This document shows, piece by piece, positions 57,598-64,000 of a stretch of DNA of 64,000 nt. The notes beneath the pieces were generated by a model. It did no database searches and was not told the origin of the DNA. It was given only the letters and a program-made list of their open reading frames with translations. Within the stretch, counting starts at the first letter, position 1. Each line of letters opens with the position of its first letter. The position numbers and the translations under genes were made by a program. Source of the stretch: an uncultured Desulfobulbaceae bacterium (GTDB lineage Bacteria > Desulfobacterota > Desulfobulbia > Desulfobulbales > CALZHT01). The stretch is taken from assembly GCA_945787445.1 (NCBI GenBank), contig CALZHT010000031.1, positions 20,067 to 84,066 of the forward strand, in the 5' to 3' direction.

Positions 57598-58629
57598 TCA
57601 CTTCTGCGGATGGATGATAACCTTCATGGAATCTCCTGCCCCGGCAACCAGGCGGAATCCTTCTCTGGTGTCCGCCAGAGCAAAGCGATGGCTGATCATT
57701 TCCTCAACTTGGATTCGTTTTCTGTTGATAAGTTCTAAAGCGGCTTTGCAGTCTGCAGGGCTTCCTGCGTAGGTTGTGGTTAAGGTAACGTCCCTTCTCC
57801 AGAATAGTTCATTGATCGAGAGAGGGATTGTCACCCCTTCCATGGTCGGCGCGAAAAAAAGGATGGTCCCTCCCCGTTCAACCGATTGCATGGCCTGCTG
57901 AAAAACACTTTCAGCAGAGGCGCAGACAATCACCACATCAGCACCAAGGCCGTTGTGGAGTTCTTTGAATCGGGCCGGAACATCTTCACTGGCCGGGATG
58001 ACCACATCAGCTCCAAAGCGTTTCGCTGCCTCCAGGCGGTATTCGTTTATATCAGTGGCCACAACCAAGCCGGCCCCGATTGCTGCGGCGTAATTGATAT
58101 GAAGGATTCCTGAGATGCCGCTGCCAAGAATGAGCACGCTTGCCGAGGGTTTTACTCCGGCGATTCGTTGGCCGCGCATGACGCAGGCCAAAGGTTCCAC
58201 AAAGGTTGCCGCATCATAGCTGACAGGATCAGGCAGTTTCCAGGTGCCTCTATCGACATTGATCGCCGGCAGCCGCACATATTCGCAGAAGCCGCCCGGA
58301 TCAAAATGAGTTCCGGACAGCAAGGTGTCGCATACTGTTTCATGGCCGCTAACGCAGAAATGGCAAGTATTGCATGGCACATGGTGGGTTGCGGCAATCC
58401 GGTCTCCCACCATAAATGAATCAACCCCCTTGCCAACTTCCACAACTTCCCCGGATATTTCATGGCCAAGGATTAAAGGGGCTTTGTGGATCCGGTACCA
58501 TTCCATGACATCGCTTCCGCAGATACCACTCGAGTGAATCCTGACGAGCAATTCTCCCGGACCGATGTCAGGCACAGGTTGTTTCTGAATCCGGATATCG
58601 CGGTTGCTGTAATATGTGGCTACACGCAT
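57598..58629 (-). CDS. Zinc-dependent alcohol/polyol dehydrogenase (MDR family)
   Basis: 343-residue medium-chain dehydrogenase. Catalytic zinc ligands: Cys in SSGICGSDVMEW near residue 37, GHEISGEVVEVG (His) near 55 and a Glu in FVEPLACV near 143. The structural zinc loop has four Cys in HHVPCNTCHFCVSGHETVCD near 85-103. The cofactor fold has VLILGSGISGILHINYA near 165 and VATDINEYRLEAAKRFGAD, with Asp after the second strand favouring NAD+. Sequence order resembles threonine and sorbitol dehydrogenases, but the substrate cannot be named. Probably once co-transcribed with the LsrF-like aldolase downstream, now separated by the four-helix-bundle element. Confidence 0.85.
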   Translation of the reverse strand: MRVATYYSNRDIRIQKQPVPDIGPGELLVRIHSSGICGSDVMEWYRIHKAPLILGHEISGEVVEVGKGVDSFMVGDRIAATHHVPCNTCHFCVSGHETVCDTLLSGTHFDPGGFCEYVRLPAINVDRGTWKLPDPVSYDAATFVEPLACVMRGQRIAGVKPSASVLILGSGISGILHINYAAAIGAGLVVATDINEYRLEAAKRFGADVVIPASEDVPARFKELHNGLGADVVIVCASAESVFQQAMQSVERGGTILFFAPTMEGVTIPLSINELFWRRDVTLTTTYAGSPADCKAALELINRKRIQVEEMISHRFALADTREGFRLVAGAGDSMKVIIHPQK

Positions 58630-58805
58630 AAGAGGCCCAATGGATTATATAGCGAAATAAGAGGCTACAAGGTTGGCAAAATGTAGCCTTGTATCTTTTG
58701 TGCATTTGTCTTATAAGATTTTCAGAAAAAATTCTATGTAAAAGTGTTTCCCGGTAACCTGAAAATTTATTACCTTAGTACATGTATTAGCAAATATTAT
58801 GATAT

Positions 58806-59060
58806 TTATTAGTCTCAGTTAAGGACAAAACCCGCCATTTAGGCGGCAGCTTTGGCTCGAATTAGTTATTTTTGTGCTCGTGGTCGTAATCGAAAAGGAA
58901 GCATAGTTTCGAGTTTGATCATGAAAAACTTAAGGAAAAAGCTGCTGGCCAGAATTGTGAGTATGCTGAGCAGGATGACAAAATAAACAGAAGATCGACT
59001 ACGAGCACGAGCATGATTTAAACGGGTCTATTTGCCCCGTATGCGGACTTTCAGTCCTTT
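58806..59060 (+). repeat. Internally deleted inverted copy of the four-helix-bundle element
   Basis: Same ends as the 57000-57539 element but on the opposite strand: GACAAAACCCGCCATTTAGG at the left and a GGACTTTCAGTCC palindrome at the right. The middle keeps only the first codons of the protein (FDHEKL) joined directly, and out of frame, to the last part (AAGCTGCTGGCCAGAATTGT), a loss of roughly 270 bases. It cannot encode the protein. Confidence 0.8.
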
Positions 59061-59155
59061 TTCTTTAATCCATCGTCATTCAGGCGGTGGTCGTTGAATT
59101 TGTGAATACACGCACTTAATGGGAACAACAATTCCTTCACAGGAGGATTTCAGCC

Positions 59156-59740
59156 ATGGCAGAGATTAAAAGCACCTTGGAAATGGTGATGGAAAGGGCT
59201 GCAAAAATGGAGGCGGCAGCGCAAAAGGATTTGGGTGGCGAAGAGAAGGTAAGGGAAGGCATGCGCCAGGCAGCAGGTTTTATGCGGGGCGAACTATCAG
59301 ATATGGCAGAAATTTTCGCAAAAAGTGCCGGTGAGGACCATGCCGATATTCGCAAGGGAATGGTTCAGACCTTTTTGCGCAATATTGTTTTGCCGCGGGA
59401 TGAGGATCAAGGTGCGGCGGATAAGGCAATCCAAGGCTTAATGCAGCTTGGTAAGGAAAGCGGTGATCTGGGGGCAGTGTTTGCGGAAATGAAAAAGGTG
59501 CTTGAGCAATACGTTGAGCACAATAAGCAACTCCGTCAACAGTTGGAAGATTCCTTTGCTGCCCAGGTCCAGCAAATGGAACAGGCTCTCGCGCAGCAGA
59601 CCGGCATGGCAATGAAGGTTACCCCTAGCCAGCATCCAAAATTCCAGGAAGAATGGGCACGGATCAAATCGGAATTGAATGACCAATACGGCCGGGCCCT
59701 TGATCAGTATAAGCAGCTCATTGAACAGAAACTTGTTTGA
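59156..59740 (+). CDS. Conserved hypothetical coiled-coil protein
   Basis: 194 residues without signal peptide or membrane segment. Residues 1-60 are helical and Ala/Met/Glu-rich (AEIKSTLEMVMERAAKMEAA), the middle contains the compact KGMVQTFLRNIVLPRDEDQG, and residues 95-150 form a coiled coil with many Gln (NKQLRQQLEDSFAAQVQQME). GGAGG lies nine bases ahead of the ATG. I recognise no family. It stands alone after the deleted four-helix-bundle copy and before palindromic repeats. Confidence 0.65.
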   Translation: MAEIKSTLEMVMERAAKMEAAAQKDLGGEEKVREGMRQAAGFMRGELSDMAEIFAKSAGEDHADIRKGMVQTFLRNIVLPRDEDQGAADKAIQGLMQLGKESGDLGAVFAEMKKVLEQYVEHNKQLRQQLEDSFAAQVQQMEQALAQQTGMAMKVTPSQHPKFQEEWARIKSELNDQYGRALDQYKQLIEQKLV

Positions 59741-59782
59741 TCAGATCATGGATAATTAATGGAATCGTAATACGTTTTTTTC

Positions 59783-59860
59783 TCACGCAAAGCCGCTAAG
59801 CACGCAAAGAATTTTTTTATAACCTTAAGTTATCTTTGCCGTCTTTGCGGCTTTGCGTGA
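59783..59860. repeat. Palindromic repeat of the 'TCACGCAAAG' type
   Basis: TCACGCAAAGCCGC (59783-59796) and GCGGCTTTGCGTGA (59847-59860) are exact complements; the arms continue with mixed GCAAAG/CTTTGC units. Such sequences are widespread intergenic palindromes in environmental bacteria. Confidence 0.75.
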
Positions 59861-59888
59861 TATTTTGATGAAATCGATAAAAGGTTTT

Positions 59889-59966
59889 TTACCACGGAGT
59901 ACACAGAGAAAAATCTTATTCTTTCAGGTATTTACCTCTGTGAACTCTGTGCTCTCTGTGGTGAAT
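59889..59966. repeat. Palindromic repeat of the 'ACCACAGAG' type, copy 1
   Basis: TTACCACGGAG...CACAGAG on the left pairs with CTCTGTG...CTCTCTGTGGTGAA on the right. A second, similar palindrome lies at 63467-63563. Confidence 0.7.
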
Positions 59967-60003
59967 ACAGTATTTGCGAAGAGGAGTTTTTCCCTGCATC
60001 GGA

Positions 60004-60264
60004 ATGAAGGCTGAAATTGTTTTAGAGATCCACAAAGGTGAAAATGAAAGAAGGGCTCTGATCAGCAATGGATTTCAGGAGTGGTTGCGGGCCGGACCAT
60101 ATGGCTGTTATGGGGATGCCATTCCCGCTTCTTCCGGGGATCTTGAAAGGGACGGGTACCTTATAGATTTCGGCAGCGCGGATTGTATTCAAGCCTTGCA
60201 CGATCTGCATAACCGTCTGGATCAGTTTAGCGTAAATATTTTTATCAAATTCCTGAATCCGTGA
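60004..60264 (+). CDS. Small hypothetical protein ending inside a repeat
   Basis: 86 residues, soluble, with an alpha-beta look: MKAEIVLEIHKGENERRALI, then PYGCYGDAIPASSGDLERDG, then SADCIQALHDLHNRLDQFSV. I do not recognise it. The last codons (FLNP) and the TGA stop are supplied by the terminal inverted repeat of family 2 copy B (CCTGAATCCGTGA), so the original C-terminus may have been longer. The start is uncertain: the ATG at 60004 lacks a good ribosome binding site, while a TTG at 59974 lies over a GAGGAG. Confidence 0.45.
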   Translation: MKAEIVLEIHKGENERRALISNGFQEWLRAGPYGCYGDAIPASSGDLERDGYLIDFGSADCIQALHDLHNRLDQFSVNIFIKFLNP

Positions 60265-60483
60265 GTGTTTGCCAATGGCCCATATGCACGGAGGGAACGA
60301 TTTTGATTATCCTGGTGTGATATTAAAGAGTTACCGACAAAGCAGCTGGGCCATTGGCGGACGCCCCGTTGGGCGGCAAGGTGAATACAATTTACCAAGG
60401 TATGCACTTAATTTGGGTGCGTTATTCAAGGCTTTACAGTTTTATTTGCTTACTCTGCCGTCACGGATTCAGGAAATTCCTCC
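60252..60483 (+). repeat. Dispersed repeat family 2, full copy B
   Basis: 232 bases with perfect 13-base terminal inverted repeats CCTGAATCCGTGA and TCACGGATTCAGG. The internal stem pairs GCCAATGGCCCA (60270-60281) with TGGGCCATTGGC (60345 area), 12 of 12 bases, while the same positions in copy A read CGTCAG and CTGACG. Lies between a small hypothetical gene and pepP, and ends 22 bases before the pepP start. Confidence 0.9.
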
Positions 60484-60504
60484 ATCAGAAACAGGATCAA
60501 CATA

Positions 60505-61593
60505 ATGGTTCTTGACCGATTACGTGTATTTTTACAGCGAAGAAAAATTGATGCCATCCTCATCACCCAGCCGGAAAACAGGCGATATATCAGTGGCTAT
60601 ACCGGCCATGATGTTTCCATCGCCGAGAGTTCCGGAGTTCTTTTAGTTCCGGCAACAGGCCGGCCTTTTCTGTTTACCGATTCACGATATTTATTACAGG
60701 CCGAGGCCGAAGCCGCGGAATTCCAGGTTGAGCTGTATTCCAAGGGCCTCTTGGCGCTCCTCAAAAAAAAATTACCGCTCCTTTCGGTGAAAAGACTGGG
60801 CTTTGAAAGTCATTATTTATTGCATGCAACCGCTGCAAAACTTTCATCCCTTGCTGATAAGCTTGGCATTGAGCTGATGCCGCTTTCAGATGTAATTGAA
60901 GGTTTTCGGGTGAAAAAATCTGCTGAGGAGATTGAGAAGATCAGGCAGGCAGTGCAGCTCAATGAAGAGGTCTTTCAAAAGGTTTTTAAGGAACTGCGAC
61001 CGGGACAAACCGAGCGGCAAGTGGCCCTAAAGATCGAAACGTTGATGCGCAAAAAAGGCGCTGACGGCCCGAGTTTCGATACCATAGTCGCCGCAGGCCC
61101 CAATGGCGCGCTGCCCCATGCCGTGCCGACAAACCGTCCTATTCAGGAAGGAGAACCTGTTATTATTGATATGGGACTCAAGATAAACGGCTACTGCTCG
61201 GATATGACCCGGACGGTTGTATGCGGTGCACCGGATACAAAAACAAAAAAGCTGTTCCGTATTGTCAGAAAAGCCCAACTCGCCGGTATGAAAGCTATAA
61301 AGGCCGGGGTGACGGCCAGGGACGCTGATGGTACGGCCAGAAAGATTATCAGCAATGCTGGTTTCGGCGACCGGTTCGGGCATGGGCTTGGCCATGGTGT
61401 AGGATTGGCAGTGCATGAAGCGCCCTCCGTGAACTTCCGGAGCAGAAAAAAACTGCGGGCCGGCATGGTGGTTACTGTGGAGCCGGGAATCTATATACCA
61501 GGCTGGGGCGGCATCAGGCTGGAGAATATGGTGGTGGTCACCGGGAATGGTTTTGAGCTGCTCAATAGGGATACGACGTTTTTGGATTTGTGA
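60505..61593 (+). CDS. pepP: Xaa-Pro aminopeptidase/dipeptidase (M24B)
   Basis: 362-residue cytoplasmic metallopeptidase that removes an N-terminal residue before proline. The N-terminal creatinase-like domain (residues 1-125) is followed by the pita-bread fold with all five metal ligands visible: Asp in [20 protein letters not shown] (two Asp, near 221 and 232), His in [18 protein letters not shown] near 295, Glu in [15 protein letters not shown] near 330 and Glu in [11 protein letters not shown] near 343. Length fits the PepQ-like short class rather than E. coli PepP. rph follows one base after its stop, forming a pepP-rph-tgt operon. Confidence 0.92.
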   Translation: MVLDRLRVFLQRRKIDAILITQPENRRYISGYTGHDVSIAESSGVLLVPATGRPFLFTDSRYLLQAEAEAAEFQVELYSKGLLALLKKKLPLLSVKRLGFESHYLLHATAAKLSSLADKLGIELMPLSDVIEGFRVKKSAEEIEKIRQAVQLNEEVFQKVFKELRPGQTERQVALKIETLMRKKGADGPSFDTIVAAGPNGALPHAVPTNRPIQEGEPVIIDMGLKINGYCSDMTRTVVCGAPDTKTKKLFRIVRKAQLAGMKAIKAGVTARDADGTARKIISNAGFGDRFGHGLGHGVGLAVHEAPSVNFRSRKKLRAGMVVTVEPGIYIPGWGGIRLENMVVVTGNGFELLNRDTTFLDL

Positions 61594-61594
61594 T

Positions 61595-63414
<1,820 letters not shown>

Positions 63415-63466
63415 GGAAGAATACAATTTGAAATAAATATATTTTGAAGAATTAGCAAAACGTTTT

Positions 63467-63563
63467 TTCACCACAGAGGGCGCAGAGAGCACCGAGCAAA
63501 ATCGTATTTTTTTCAAATAAGTACCTCTGTGACCTCTGTGACCTCTGTGGTCTCTGTGGTGAA
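63467..63563. repeat. Palindromic repeat of the 'ACCACAGAG' type, copy 2
   Basis: TTCACCACAGAGG...GCAGAGAGCACCGAG is answered on the right by a run of ACCTCTGTG units ending CTCTGTGGTGAA. Inside, ACCTCTGTG is repeated four times with small changes. Lies between tgt and yajC. Confidence 0.75.
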
Positions 63564-63611
63564 TTCTTAGTTTTTGCGAGTCTTTCAACCTCAACGGAAA
63601 GGAGTGATGGT

Positions 63612-63962
63612 ATGTTCGGTGCAGCAATAGCGCAGGCGCAAAATGGCGGGACACCGTCCGCCGGTGGCGGTCTGGTATCTTTTATTCCACTTATTCTGAT
63701 TTTTGTAATTTTCTACTTTCTGCTTATTCGGCCCCAGCAGAAAAAGCAAAAAGATCATCAGGCGTTTTTGGGGAACCTGAAAAAGGGTGACGACGTTGTT
63801 ACCAGCGGCGGCCTGCATGGCGAGATAACCGGATTGACCGACCGGGTCGTGACTTTACAAATTGCCGATAATGTGCGGGTGAAAGTGTCCCGGCAATACG
63901 TCATGGGATCAGCTTCAAGTCAGGCAGCGCCGGCTGAATCCCCCAAATCTGCCGGAGGTTGA
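63612..63962 (+). CDS. yajC: Preprotein translocase subunit YajC
   Basis: 116-residue single-span membrane protein of the SecDF-YajC accessory complex. A short periplasmic N-terminus (residues 1-22), one transmembrane helix (LVSFIPLILIFVIFYFLLIR) and the conserved cytoplasmic region RPQQKKQKDHQAFLGNLKKG DDVVTSGGLHGEITG are clear. GGAGTG lies about eight bases upstream. The tail is Ala/Ser/Pro-rich. secD is expected just beyond the window. Confidence 0.95.
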   Translation: MFGAAIAQAQNGGTPSAGGGLVSFIPLILIFVIFYFLLIRPQQKKQKDHQAFLGNLKKGDDVVTSGGLHGEITGLTDRVVTLQIADNVRVKVSRQYVMGSASSQAAPAESPKSAGG

Positions 63963-64000
63963 AGCCCGAAAAGCTGTTGAAGTTTCATGGGCTATGAAAC

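Overview
The window reads as chromosomal DNA of a Gram-negative, probably anaerobic bacterium of the Desulfobacterota (delta-proteobacterial) type. Reasons: an N-ATPase-type alpha/gamma pair, a separate glycyl-tRNA synthetase alpha chain, a selenocysteine tRNA, outer-membrane and lipoprotein genes, type IV pilus genes with an MshL-like secretin, and small conserved proteins I associate with sulfate or metal reducers. The phylum call is inference; no rRNA gene is present.

Layout. 1-2455: end of an operon for a second (N-type) F1F0 ATPase. 2809-4170: a MarR-controlled operon (MarR, small membrane protein, Spy/CpxP-like lipoprotein) with two matching operator palindromes. 4489-8492: a mobile-element graveyard: a gene beheaded by the left end of an IS21 element, the IS21 istA remnant, a REP-associated tyrosine transposase bounded by 26-bp inverted repeats, and a tyrosine recombinase cut off at the same repeat. 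9341-14066: accessory stretch with a SET-domain protein, tRNA-Asn, tRNA-Pro with a rearranged 3'-half copy, a VapC toxin whose antitoxin has no start codon and begins with a phoH-like tail, and a secreted eight-repeat propeller protein. 14341-31237: mostly core genes (phoH, a broken acr3, AI-2E-family transporter, ilvE, groES-groEL, tRNA-Met, tRNA-Sec, glyQ, yfaZ-like, pgeF-rsmB, uvrA, secB). 31383-41325: minus-strand type IV pilus assembly operon pilM-N-O-P, an AMIN/TPR protein, an MshL-like secretin and two lipoproteins. 42060-45246: lepB and pyrB-pyrC. 45376-54230: flgE, topA, dprA, rpoD and dnaG on the minus strand. 54436-59740: hypothetical genes, a hicBA locus broken by a 231-bp repeat, an LsrF-like aldolase, a zinc dehydrogenase, and a four-helix-bundle gene element. 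60505-63962: pepP, rph, tgt, yajC.

The most unusual content is non-coding. Two different dispersed repeat families lie in the window. Family 1 (about 110 bp, four copies) sits only between genes and contains a perfectly shared 20-base core. Family 2 (231-232 bp with terminal inverted repeats, two full copies and one partial) keeps an internal stem by changing both arms together, has split hicA, provides the stop codon of another gene and reaches up to the ribosome binding site of flgE. A third element, carrying a four-helix-bundle gene, has an internally deleted inverted partner on the other side of a dehydrogenase gene.

All calls are made by reading the sequence only; no database search was run.
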